This document shows, piece by piece, positions 7,377-15,108 of a stretch of 64,000 bases of DNA (the first letter of the stretch is position 1; each line of letters opens with the position of its first letter). The notes under the pieces are model-generated. The model was not told where the DNA came from, did not search any database, and was given only the letters and a program-made list of their open reading frames with translations. Both the position numbers and the translations under genes were made by a program. Source of the stretch: Inquilinus limosus DSM 16000 (GTDB lineage Bacteria > Pseudomonadota > Alphaproteobacteria > DSM-16000 > Inquilinaceae). The DNA lies in NCBI RefSeq assembly GCF_000423185.1, contig NZ_AUHM01000019.1:62001-126000 (forward strand). The letters are read 5' to 3'.

Positions 7377-10300
7377 ATGATCCTCTCGGAGCTGTGCATC
7401 CGCCGGCCGGTGATGACGACGCTGCTGACCGCGGCGATGGTGCTGGCCGGCGCCTTCGCCTACAACCAGCTGCCGGTCGCGGCGCTGCCGAACACCGATT
7501 TCCCGGTGATCAACGTCTCCGCCAGCCTGCCGGGCGCCAGCCCGGACACGATGGCGAGCTCGGTGGCGACGCCGCTGGAGAAGCAGTTCGAGACCATCGC
7601 CGGCATCCAGACGATCAGCGCCACCTCGACCCAGGGCCAGACCTCGATCACCCTGGAATTCGACCTGAGCCGCAACATCGACGCCGCCGCGGCCGACGTG
7701 CAATCGGCGATCACCGCCGTGCAGCGCCAGCTGCCGACCGAGATGACGACGCCGCCGAGCTACCGCAAGGTCAACCCGGCCGATGCGCCGATCCTGCTGC
7801 TGGCGATCAGCAGCCCGACCCTGCCGCTGTCGACCCTCGACGCCTATGCCGAGCAGGTGATCTCGCCCAGCCTGTCGACCCTGTCGGGCGTGGCCCAGGT
7901 GCAGATCTACGGCAGCCAGAAATATGCGGTGCGGATCCAGGTCGACCCCGACGCCCTGAGCCATCGCGGCATCAGCATCGACGACATCCGCAGCGCCGTC
8001 GCCAAGGCCAACGACAACTCGCCGGTCGGCACGCTGCAGGGGCCGCAGCAGCAGCTGATCCTGCAGGCCAACACCCAGCTCTACGACGCCAAGGCCTTCG
8101 CCAGCCTGATCGTCGCCTCGCCGAACGGCATGCCGGTCCGCCTCGGCGACGTCGCCAAGGTGATCGATTCCGTCGAGAACGACCAGGTGGCCAGCTGGTA
8201 CGGCGACACGAGGTCGATCATCCTCGCGGTGCAGCGCCAGCCGGACGCCAACACCGTCGCCATCGTCGACGCGGTCAAGGACCTGCTGCCGAAGTTCCAG
8301 GCCGATCTGCCGCCTTCGGTGTCGCTGCACGTGCTGAACGACCGGTCGACCTCGATCCGCCAGGCGATCGAGGATGTGCAGTTCACGCTCGGCCTCACCA
8401 TCGCTCTGGTGGTGATGGTGATCTTCCTGTTCCTGCGCCGCCTCTCGGCCACCATCATCCCGACCGTCACCGTGCCGATCTCGCTGGTCGCCACGGTGGC
8501 CGGCATGTATCTGTGCGGCTTCTCGATCGACAACATCTCGCTGCTGGGCCTGACGCTGTCCGTCGGCCTCGTGGTCGACGACGCGATCGTGATGCTGGAG
8601 AACATCGTCCGCTACATCGAGAAGGGCATGAAGCCCTTCGAGGCGGCGCTGAAGGGCGCGCGCGAGATCGGCTTCACCATCCTGTCGATCACTCTGTCGC
8701 TGGTGGCGGTGTTCATCCCGGTGCTGCTGATGGGCGGCGTGGTCGGCCGGATCTTCAACGAGTTCGCGGTCGTGGTGACCATGGCGATCGCGGCCTCGGC
8801 CTTCGTCTCGCTGACGCTGACGCCGATGATGTGCTCGCGCTTCCTGCGCGGCCATGACGAGGAGAAGCCGGAAGGCCGGATCGGCCGGACGCTGGAAGCC
8901 GGCTTCGACGCCGTGCTCGGCCTCTATTCCCGCACGCTGGCCTGGTGCCTGCGCCACCGCGCGGCGATGCTGCTGGTCTTCTTCGGCACCATCGCCGGCA
9001 CCTGGCTCCTGTTCACGACGATCCCGAAGGGCTTCTTCCCGACCGAGGATATCGGCCAGCTGCAGGTCACCACCCAGGCACGGCAGGACATCTCCTTCGA
9101 CGCCATGGTCGCGCTGCAGAGCCAGGTGCGCGACGTGTTCCTGCACTCGCCCTTCGTCGACAGCGTCGGCTCCTCGGTCGGGGCGGTCGGCTACGGCGGC
9201 ACGCTCAACACCGGCCGGCTCTTCGTCCAGCTCAAGCCCAAGGACCAGCGGCCGCCGCTCGACACCGTGATCCCGACCCTGCGCCGGCAGCTCGCCGGCA
9301 TCTCCGGCATCGACACATACATGGTGCCGGTCCAGAACCTGCGGATCGGCGGCCGCTCCTCCTCCGCCCAGTACCAGTTCGTGATGCAGGGGCTGGACCA
9401 GAAGCAGCTCTACGACTGGGCCGGCAGGATGACGACGGAGATGCGCCGCTCGCCGGTGCTGCAGGACGTGTCCAGCGACCTGCAGCTCAACGCCCTGCAG
9501 GCGACGCTGACCATCGACCGGGACAAGGCGGCGCAGCTCGGCATCGCGAACGAGGACCTGCGGGCCACGCTCTATGGCGGCTTCGGCACGCAGCAGATCT
9601 CGACCATCTACACCGCGGCCGACAGCTACGAGGTGATCCTGGAGGTCGACCCTTCGACGCCGTGGGGCGCCGACTCGCTCGACAAAATCTATGTCCGGTC
9701 GTCGAACGGGTCGCTGGTGCCGCTCAGCGCCTTCGCCACGGTCACCCGCACCGCCGGGCCGCTGTCGGTGAACCAGCAGGGCCAGCTGCCCTCGGTCACC
9801 ATCTCCTTCAACCTGGCCGCGAACCGTTCGCTCGGTGACGCCACGGCGGAGATCGACCGGATCAAGGCCGAGATCGGCCTGCCCGTCACCATCACCACCG
9901 GCTATGCCGGCACGGCCCAGGTGTTCCAGGATTCGCTGGCCAATCAGGGCCTGCTGCTGCTCGGCGCGGTGCTGACGATCTATATCGTGCTCGGCATCCT
10001 GTACGAGAGCTTCACCCACCCGCTGGTGATCCTGTCCGGCCTGCCCTCGGCCGCGATCGGCGCGCTGGGCACGCTGATGCTGTTCCGCACCGACCTGTCG
10101 GTGATCGCGATCATCGGCGTCCTGATGCTGATCGGCATCGTCAAGAAGAACGCGATCATGATGATCGACTTCGCGCTCGGGGCGCAGCGCAACGACGGGC
10201 TGGCGCCGCGCGACGCGATCTACCGCGCCTGCACGCTGCGCTTTCGGCCGATCATGATGACCACCATGGCGGCGCTGATGGGCGCCCTGCCGATCGCGGT

Positions 10301-10508
10301 CGGCCAGGGCGCCAGCGCCGAGCTGCGCCAGCCGCTGGGCCTCGCCGTGGTCGGCGGCCTCCTGGTGTCGCAGCTGCTGACGCTCTACATCACTCCGGTG
10401 CTGTACCTCTATGTCGAGGACCTGACCCGTGGTGCCCTGGCGCTGGGCCGCCGCTTCCGGCGTGCGCCGGATGTAGGAAGCGCCACCGGCCACGCCCCGG
10501 CAGAATAG
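7377..10508 (+). CDS. RND multidrug efflux permease
   Basis: Inner-membrane proton-driven efflux transporter of 1043 residues, the full hydrophobe/amphiphile-efflux family length. It has twelve predicted membrane helices and two large periplasmic loops. Proton-relay residues are present: Asp401-Asp402 in SVGLVVDDAIVMLEN and the Lys in IGIVKKNAIMMIDF. The N-terminus MILSELCIRRPVMTTLL is typical of MexF/MdtB-like pumps. The C-terminus LTLYITPVLYLYVEDL is intact. It forms a unit with the upstream adaptor despite the 350-base repeat-filled gap. Substrates cannot be predicted, and no local regulator is adjacent. Confidence 0.95.
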   Translation: MILSELCIRRPVMTTLLTAAMVLAGAFAYNQLPVAALPNTDFPVINVSASLPGASPDTMASSVATPLEKQFETIAGIQTISATSTQGQTSITLEFDLSRNIDAAAADVQSAITAVQRQLPTEMTTPPSYRKVNPADAPILLLAISSPTLPLSTLDAYAEQVISPSLSTLSGVAQVQIYGSQKYAVRIQVDPDALSHRGISIDDIRSAVAKANDNSPVGTLQGPQQQLILQANTQLYDAKAFASLIVASPNGMPVRLGDVAKVIDSVENDQVASWYGDTRSIILAVQRQPDANTVAIVDAVKDLLPKFQADLPPSVSLHVLNDRSTSIRQAIEDVQFTLGLTIALVVMVIFLFLRRLSATIIPTVTVPISLVATVAGMYLCGFSIDNISLLGLTLSVGLVVDDAIVMLENIVRYIEKGMKPFEAALKGAREIGFTILSITLSLVAVFIPVLLMGGVVGRIFNEFAVVVTMAIAASAFVSLTLTPMMCSRFLRGHDEEKPEGRIGRTLEAGFDAVLGLYSRTLAWCLRHRAAMLLVFFGTIAGTWLLFTTIPKGFFPTEDIGQLQVTTQARQDISFDAMVALQSQVRDVFLHSPFVDSVGSSVGAVGYGGTLNTGRLFVQLKPKDQRPPLDTVIPTLRRQLAGISGIDTYMVPVQNLRIGGRSSSAQYQFVMQGLDQKQLYDWAGRMTTEMRRSPVLQDVSSDLQLNALQATLTIDRDKAAQLGIANEDLRATLYGGFGTQQISTIYTAADSYEVILEVDPSTPWGADSLDKIYVRSSNGSLVPLSAFATVTRTAGPLSVNQQGQLPSVTISFNLAANRSLGDATAEIDRIKAEIGLPVTITTGYAGTAQVFQDSLANQGLLLLGAVLTIYIVLGILYESFTHPLVILSGLPSAAIGALGTLMLFRTDLSVIAIIGVLMLIGIVKKNAIMMIDFALGAQRNDGLAPRDAIYRACTLRFRPIMMTTMAALMGALPIAVGQGASAELRQPLGLAVVGGLLVSQLLTLYITPVLYLYVEDLTRGALALGRRFRRAPDVGSATGHAPAE

Positions 10509-10525
10509 TCGCCGCTGGTGAGAAC

Positions 10526-10654
10526 CCCCTCACCCTCCCATCGCCGACGCGATGAGCCCTCCCTCTCCCCGAGGAGAGGGATACCGAAGCGCCGTACCCT
10601 TCACCTCTCCTTGGGGAGAGGTCGAAATCGCGCAGCGATTTCGGGTGAGGGGGG
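10526..10654. repeat. Palindromic element pair downstream of the RND pump
   Basis: A degenerate mirror unit (10526-10580, CCCTCACCC...CTCTCCCCGAGGAGAGGG) is followed by a forward unit (10603-10654, CCTCTCCTTGGGGAGAGG then TCGAAATCGC...GCGATTTCG and GGTGAGGGG). It is the same family as 7097-7303, but its two units are in the opposite order. It occupies the spacer between the pump and the convergent M81 gene and may help terminate both. Confidence 0.8.
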
Positions 10655-10671
10655 AAAGCCGGCCGGCAGCT

Positions 10672-12171
10672 TCACCGCCGCCGGAACACCGGTCCCAGCG
10701 GCCGCAGCCGCACCCCTTCGCGCAGCCGGGTGAAGGGCTGGGCCGCCGGGTCGGCCAGGTTCGGGCCCGGGGCCTCGACCACCAGCACCGCCTCGGCGAT
10801 CGGCTTGAAATCGGCGCGGAAATGGACCGAACTCTTCAGCGCCAGGATCTTCTGCGCCGCGGGCTCGACGCCGAGATGGCGGAACATCGCCTGGTCGGCC
10901 GCCTGCTGCTTGCGGCTGCACACCGCGACGCGGACGCCGCCCGGGTGGCGCAGCAGCGCCATCGGGCCGAGCTGCATGCGGTTGCCGCCGTAGAACGGGC
11001 CGGTGCCGATGAATCGGCCGTCGCCCAAGGCCTCCACCGTCCAGGCCGCCTCGAGCGGCCGCTGCCCGGCGTAGAAGCTGCCCGCGCCGATGCCGCGATT
11101 CAGCACTGCCCCCTGCCCCGCCGCATGCGCCGCCTCGGCGGTCGCGGGATCCGCCAGCAGGCCCAGCACCGCCCCTTCCGCGCCGCCGCGGATCAGCGCC
11201 TCCAGCAGCACCACCCCGTCGGATTCGGCACCGCCGCCGGGATTGTCCTGGGTGTCGGCCAGCACCACCGGCCGCCGCGCCCCGGCTGCCAGCCGCTTCG
11301 CCTCCGCCACCGCCGCGTCGGGCGGCAGCAGCGCGGCGACGAAATCCGGCTCGGCCGCGGCGATCGCGGCCGTCATCTCGTCCACCGCCGCGGCCAGCGC
11401 ATGGGGATCGGTGCCGTAGCCGACCAGGCTGGGGCCGCAATCGGCGAAATCCGCCGCCGGAAAGCCCATGGAGAAGCCGAGCAAGACGCCGTGCTGACGC
11501 TCCAACTCGGCCATCAGGGCGTAGAGGCGGCGCGCCGGGTCGGCCAGGGTGCATTGCGCCACCAGCGAGACCAGGAACTCCGTCTGCCGGAGCGCCTTGT
11601 CCGGACGCCAGCCGGCGAAGATGCGGTCCAGCAGCGCCGCCGCCCGCGCCCCGGTCTCGGCCATGTCGACATGCGGATAGGTGCGGAAGGGCACCAGGAG
11701 GTCGGCGAGGTCGACCATCCGCCGGGTGACGTTGGCATGCAGGTCGAGGCTCGCCACCACCGGGACGTCCGGCCCGGTCACGGCGCGGATGCGGGCCAGG
11801 ATCTCGCCCTCGCCGTCCGCCACGCTCTCGGTGACCATCGCGCCGTGCAGGTCGAGATAGACGGCGTCGACCGGCCCGGCGGCGCGCAGATCCTCGACCA
11901 GCATCGCCGTGATCCGCTCGAAGGCGTCGTCGGTGACCGGCGCCGAGGGCGCGGCCGAGCACCACAGCAGCGGCGCGATGCCGTGCCCCGCCGCCGTGGC
12001 GGCCTCGATGAAGCCGGCCGCCGGCAGGTTGATCCCGGCCAGCGCCGGCGCCAGCGCCTCGCCCCGCGACAGGCCGGGCCAGCCATCGGCCATCTCGAAC
12101 TGGCCGTAGCCCGCCTTCACGCCGGCGAAGCTGTTGGTCTCGTGCAGGAACCCGCCGACCGCGATCCTCAT
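10672..12171 (-). CDS. M81 family metallopeptidase (MlrC-like)
   Basis: Predicted metallopeptidase of 499 residues, in the family of MlrC from microcystin-degrading sphingomonads. The family N-terminus MRIAVGGFLHETNSF is present (HETN at 10-13), followed by TATAAGHGI-like and DLHANVT segments and the C-terminal MlrC domain (LKSSVHFRADF). Most members are not microcystinases, and their substrates are unknown. The ATG at 12171 starts directly at the conserved N-terminus. A cupin gene lies just upstream on the same strand, 34 bases away, and is probably co-transcribed. Confidence 0.9.
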   Translation of the reverse strand: MRIAVGGFLHETNSFAGVKAGYGQFEMADGWPGLSRGEALAPALAGINLPAAGFIEAATAAGHGIAPLLWCSAAPSAPVTDDAFERITAMLVEDLRAAGPVDAVYLDLHGAMVTESVADGEGEILARIRAVTGPDVPVVASLDLHANVTRRMVDLADLLVPFRTYPHVDMAETGARAAALLDRIFAGWRPDKALRQTEFLVSLVAQCTLADPARRLYALMAELERQHGVLLGFSMGFPAADFADCGPSLVGYGTDPHALAAAVDEMTAAIAAAEPDFVAALLPPDAAVAEAKRLAAGARRPVVLADTQDNPGGGAESDGVVLLEALIRGGAEGAVLGLLADPATAEAAHAAGQGAVLNRGIGAGSFYAGQRPLEAAWTVEALGDGRFIGTGPFYGGNRMQLGPMALLRHPGGVRVAVCSRKQQAADQAMFRHLGVEPAAQKILALKSSVHFRADFKPIAEAVLVVEAPGPNLADPAAQPFTRLREGVRLRPLGPVFRRR

Positions 12172-12205
12172 GCCGCTGCTCCCCCCACCCCCGCCGTCCG
12201 GGCGG

Positions 12206-12685
12206 TCACGGATGCTTGTGGATCGGGTCGACCCAGTAGACGGTCTCCGGTTTTTCCACCGGCTCGATGTCGAGATTGACCACCACCGCCTCGTTGTCGC
12301 TGCGCACCAGCACGCATTCCAGCGGCTCGTCGGTCGAGGCGTTGATCTCCTGATGCGGCACATAGGGCGGCACGAAGATGAAGTCGCCCGCCTCGGCCTC
12401 GGCCACGTATTCCAGCTTCTCGCCCCAGCGCATGCGGGCGCGGCCGCGGACGACGTAGATCACGCTCTCCAGCGGGCCGTGGTGGTGCGCGCCGGTCTTG
12501 GCGTCGGGATGGATGGTGACGGTGCCGGCCCAGATCTTCTGCGCCCCGACCCGGGCGGCGTTGATCGCCGCCTTGCGGTCCATGCCCGGCGTCTGGGCGG
12601 TGTTGGGGTCGAGATCGGTGCCGCGAATCACGCGCACCCCGTTCAGGCGCCAATCCGGGGCTTCGTGGTGATGATGCTCGGTCAT
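12206..12685 (-). CDS. Cupin domain-containing protein
   Basis: Small single-domain cupin, 159 residues. The metal-binding motif is visible as HPDAKTGAHHHGPLESVIYVVRG (about 65-87), followed by the second cupin motif GDFIFVPPYVPHQEIN (about 107-122). The N-terminus has a His run (MTEHHHHEAPDW), and IRGTDLDPNTAQTPGM follows. Such proteins are enzymes or sensors acting on small molecules. No specific reaction can be assigned. It is followed by the M81 gene on the same strand, which suggests a shared pathway. Confidence 0.88.
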   Translation of the reverse strand: MTEHHHHEAPDWRLNGVRVIRGTDLDPNTAQTPGMDRKAAINAARVGAQKIWAGTVTIHPDAKTGAHHHGPLESVIYVVRGRARMRWGEKLEYVAEAEAGDFIFVPPYVPHQEINASTDEPLECVLVRSDNEAVVVNLDIEPVEKPETVYWVDPIHKHP

Positions 12686-12859
12686 GCTTGGGTCCGTCCG
12701 GAAACTCCCGCGGCGTGGCAGCCTCGCCAGGCTCGAGCCGCGGTCACCCTGCCTCCGGACGGCGGCGGGCGCAACCCCGTCGTCAAGGCCCGCCGCCCGC
12801 CGGACTTGATCCAGCTTGCCGGTGGTCACCGCCGGCATCACGTCTCTCGACAGCGACGG

Positions 12860-13070
12860 TCCTCATTCAGAACAAGATGCGTAAAAATTGAAGAACAATT
12901 CTACCGATCTTGCCGAGCAATTTGAACTCATAGAAGGTAATTTTATTATATAAATGAGAAATAATATTTTTATATGCAATGATTAAGATACAAATTTCAA
13001 AATACAGTGCAATTCTCCGTTGAAAAAAATCAGGATGGATGATCGAATTTGGATATTATCAAGCTTGGTT
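12860..13070 (+). promoter_or_regulatory. AT-rich promoter region of the first RTX gene
   Basis: In the 399-base gap between the divergent cupin and RTX genes, roughly 12860-13070 is markedly AT-rich (runs such as TTTTATTATATAAATGAG and AATAATATTTTTATATGC) in an otherwise very GC-rich window. It contains several TATAAT-like and TTGAAG-like hexamers, but no single promoter can be picked with confidence. The skew suggests an intrinsically bent or silencer-bound regulatory region, or recent acquisition. Confidence 0.5.
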
Positions 13071-13084
13071 TCGGAGGACAGGAC

Positions 13085-14395
13085 ATGGCGAATTTCGAAG
13101 GTACTGCCGGCGCAGACATCATCCCTCCAGTCCTCACGGGCGCGGTCGTCGGGATCGGAAACGATACGATCAGCGGCCTGGGCGGCAACGACCTCATCGC
13201 CGGATATTCCGGCAATGACGTCATCTCCGGCGGCACCGGCGCCGATGTCATCATCGGCGGCATTCTCAACGTCGTCGGCGGGATCGGCAGTATCCAGCTC
13301 TCCGGCGTCGACACGGCGGACTACTCGACATCCGCATCGGCCGTGTTCGTCAACCTCGCCAGCACGGGCGCCCTGGACATCGACATTCTGGGCATCAATC
13401 TCGGGCTCACCGGCGTCACCACCGGCCGCGGCGGCGATGCGGAAGGCGACAGCCTGGTCGGCATGACCAGCCTCACCGGGTCGGCCTTCGATGACTACCT
13501 GGGTGGCAACGTCAACGAAAACACCCTGATCGGCGGCGCCGGCAACGACAATCTCGCGGGCAACGGCGGCGCTGATGTCCTGAACGGCGGCGCCGGCACC
13601 CAGGACATGGCGGACTATATCTCCTCCAACGCCGGGGTGACGGTCAGCCTCGTCACCGGCACCGGCACCGGCGGCCACGCCGCGGGCGACACCCTGACCG
13701 GCATCGAATGGCTGCGCGGCAGCGCCTTCAACGACGCTCTGACCGGCGACGGCAACGCCAACCGCCTGTCCGGCCTCGCCGGCACGGACACGCTCGATGG
13801 CGGTGCCGGCAATGATCAGTTGATCGGCGGCGCCGGGCAGGACACCCTGACCGGGGGCGCCGGTTTCGACACTGCCCTCTACGACAACGCCTCCGCCGGC
13901 GTGACGGCGAGCCTGCTCAACCCCGCGGCGAATAACGGGGATGCCGCCGGCGACAGCTACAGCAGCATCGAGAACCTCGTCGGCAGCGCCTTCAATGACG
14001 TCCTGACCGGCGACAACGGCTCCAACTATCTACAAGGCTGGCGCGGCGACGACACGCTCAACGGCCGCGGCGGCGCCGACATCCTGCACGGTGGCGCCGG
14101 CGCGGACACCTTCGTCTTCTCCTCCATCGCCGACGCCTCCGCCAGGGCGCCCGACGTGATCAGGGACTTCTCCCAGAGCCAGGGCGATACGATCGACGTG
14201 TCGGGCATCACCGGCGGGAACGGCAGCTTCATCGGCACGGACGCGTTCAGCGGCGTCGCCGGCGAAGTCCGTATCAATGTGGGTGTCACCCAGACCGCCG
14301 TCTACATCGATGCCAATGGCGACGGCACGGCCGATGCGCAGGTCCGCCTCACAGGTGGGGCGGTCACGCTGACGGCGGACGATTTCGTCCTGTAA
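13085..14395 (+). CDS. RTX-type calcium-binding protein, small (RTX 1)
   Basis: Secreted-type protein of 436 residues made almost entirely of hemolysin-type calcium-binding repeats (GGxGxDxLx), for example GGAGNDNLAGNGGADVLNGG. Three related modules carry the pattern AxV-x-LAxx...GDAxGDxLxxIExLxGSAFND. A serralysin-like C-terminal domain follows (GADTFVFSS...DVIRDFSQSQGDTIDVSG), and the end is ADDFVL, an Asp-plus-hydrophobics type I secretion signal. There is no N-terminal signal peptide, as expected for that route. GGAGG at 13073-13077 lies seven bases before the ATG and decides the start. No catalytic domain is visible, so a matrix, surface or adhesin-like role is possible. Related to the genes at 16192 and 30138. 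Confidence 0.9.
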   Translation: MANFEGTAGADIIPPVLTGAVVGIGNDTISGLGGNDLIAGYSGNDVISGGTGADVIIGGILNVVGGIGSIQLSGVDTADYSTSASAVFVNLASTGALDIDILGINLGLTGVTTGRGGDAEGDSLVGMTSLTGSAFDDYLGGNVNENTLIGGAGNDNLAGNGGADVLNGGAGTQDMADYISSNAGVTVSLVTGTGTGGHAAGDTLTGIEWLRGSAFNDALTGDGNANRLSGLAGTDTLDGGAGNDQLIGGAGQDTLTGGAGFDTALYDNASAGVTASLLNPAANNGDAAGDSYSSIENLVGSAFNDVLTGDNGSNYLQGWRGDDTLNGRGGADILHGGAGADTFVFSSIADASARAPDVIRDFSQSQGDTIDVSGITGGNGSFIGTDAFSGVAGEVRINVGVTQTAVYIDANGDGTADAQVRLTGGAVTLTADDFVL

Positions 14396-14422
14396 TCCGC
14401 AGCCTCCCCGCCGAGGGGACAT

Positions 14423-14452
14423 GGGCCGCCCGGTCGCCGGGCGGCCCTTTTT
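14423..14452 (+). terminator. Rho-independent terminator of RTX 1
   Basis: A perfect 11-base stem (GGGCCGCCCGG, loop TCG, CCGGGCGGCCC) is followed by five T, 27 bases after the RTX 1 stop. It is a textbook intrinsic terminator for the plus strand. Confidence 0.93.
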
Positions 14453-14498
14453 GCGAGAGGCCGCCTGCCTGTCTCACCTCAGGGGCCTATTGCCGGCC

Positions 14499-14831
14499 TT
14501 ACCTGTCCTTCGGCAGCTTCTCGGCGATGCCGTAGAGCTTCTGGCGGCGATCCATTTCTTCCCAGATCTCGCCGGGGCTGATCTCCAGCTCGGTCAGCAG
14601 CACGGTCAGATTGAACATCAGGTCGGCCGTTTCCTCGATCACCGCCTGGCGCTCGCCCTGGACCGCGTCGATCGCCACCTCGGCCGCTTCCTCGACCAGC
14701 TTCTGCGCCATCTTCGGCACGCCGCTGTCGATCAGCTTCGCGGTGCGCGAACTGAACTGCATGCGCGACCGCCGCTCCCGCAGATCCTCTGCCAGAGCCT
14801 GCAACCGATCCCATTCAAGCGCCCGGCCCAT
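14499..14831 (-). CDS. hisE: Phosphoribosyl-ATP diphosphatase-like protein (HisE family)
   Basis: Protein of 110 residues of the all-alpha NTP pyrophosphohydrolase fold. It matches HisE, which hydrolyses phosphoribosyl-ATP in the second step of histidine synthesis. Shared features are TAKLIDSGVPKMAQKLVEEAAE and EETADLMFNLTVLL, which hold the Glu/Asp metal-binding residues (EExxE and ExxD). Length equals the family norm. No other histidine gene is nearby, so it is either a detached hisE or a paralogue with a house-cleaning role (MazG-like). It is divergent from a LacI regulator, with two palindromic sites between them. Confidence 0.8.
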   Translation of the reverse strand: MGRALEWDRLQALAEDLRERRSRMQFSSRTAKLIDSGVPKMAQKLVEEAAEVAIDAVQGERQAVIEETADLMFNLTVLLTELEISPGEIWEEMDRRQKLYGIAEKLPKDR

Positions 14832-14993
14832 ATCCGTCCCCCTGATCCGCTTCCCTCCGGGAACCGCCTCCCAACGGCCCTCGCGAGATGCTGCGCCGCA
14901 AAAGCGGCGCCCGATTGTCCCTTCCGCCACACAGCCGCCCCGGGCTGTCCGGGACGCGACCGAATTCCATCGGCCAGCGCCAGAACCTGCAAT

Positions 14994-15009
14994 TTGCACA
15001 CCTGTGCAA
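14994..15009. promoter_or_regulatory. Palindromic operator, site 1 (TTGCACA-N2-TGTGCAA)
   Basis: An inverted repeat with 7-base arms and a 2-base spacer, in the hisE/LacI divergent region. Its core TGCAC-N4-GTGCA is identical to the core of the palindrome at 15087-15108. The centres are 96 bases apart. It is the likely binding site of the LacI-type regulator encoded next to it and could permit looping. Confidence 0.7.
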
Positions 15010-15086
15010 GCTCGACATGAAAGGACCGGCCTGTCAACTATTCATGGCATACCACCCTGGGGATTACGCCTAATTGTGGTGGTTGC

Positions 15087-15108
15087 CATATGCACGGCCG
15101 TGCATATG
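15087..15108. promoter_or_regulatory. Perfect 22-base palindromic operator, site 2
   Basis: A perfect palindrome with half-site CATATGCACGG and core TGCAC-N4-GTGCA. It overlaps the first possible ATG of the LacI-type gene (15106). This fits autoregulation by the encoded repressor. It also raises the possibility that translation really starts at the TTG at 15160. Confidence 0.75.

Noticed and set aside
7167..10493. A 1100-codon open frame on the minus strand opposite the RND pump gene
   Set aside because: It has a low-complexity Arg/Gly/Asp/His composition typical of antisense frames in GC-rich genes. The plus strand has a full-length, motif-complete pump.
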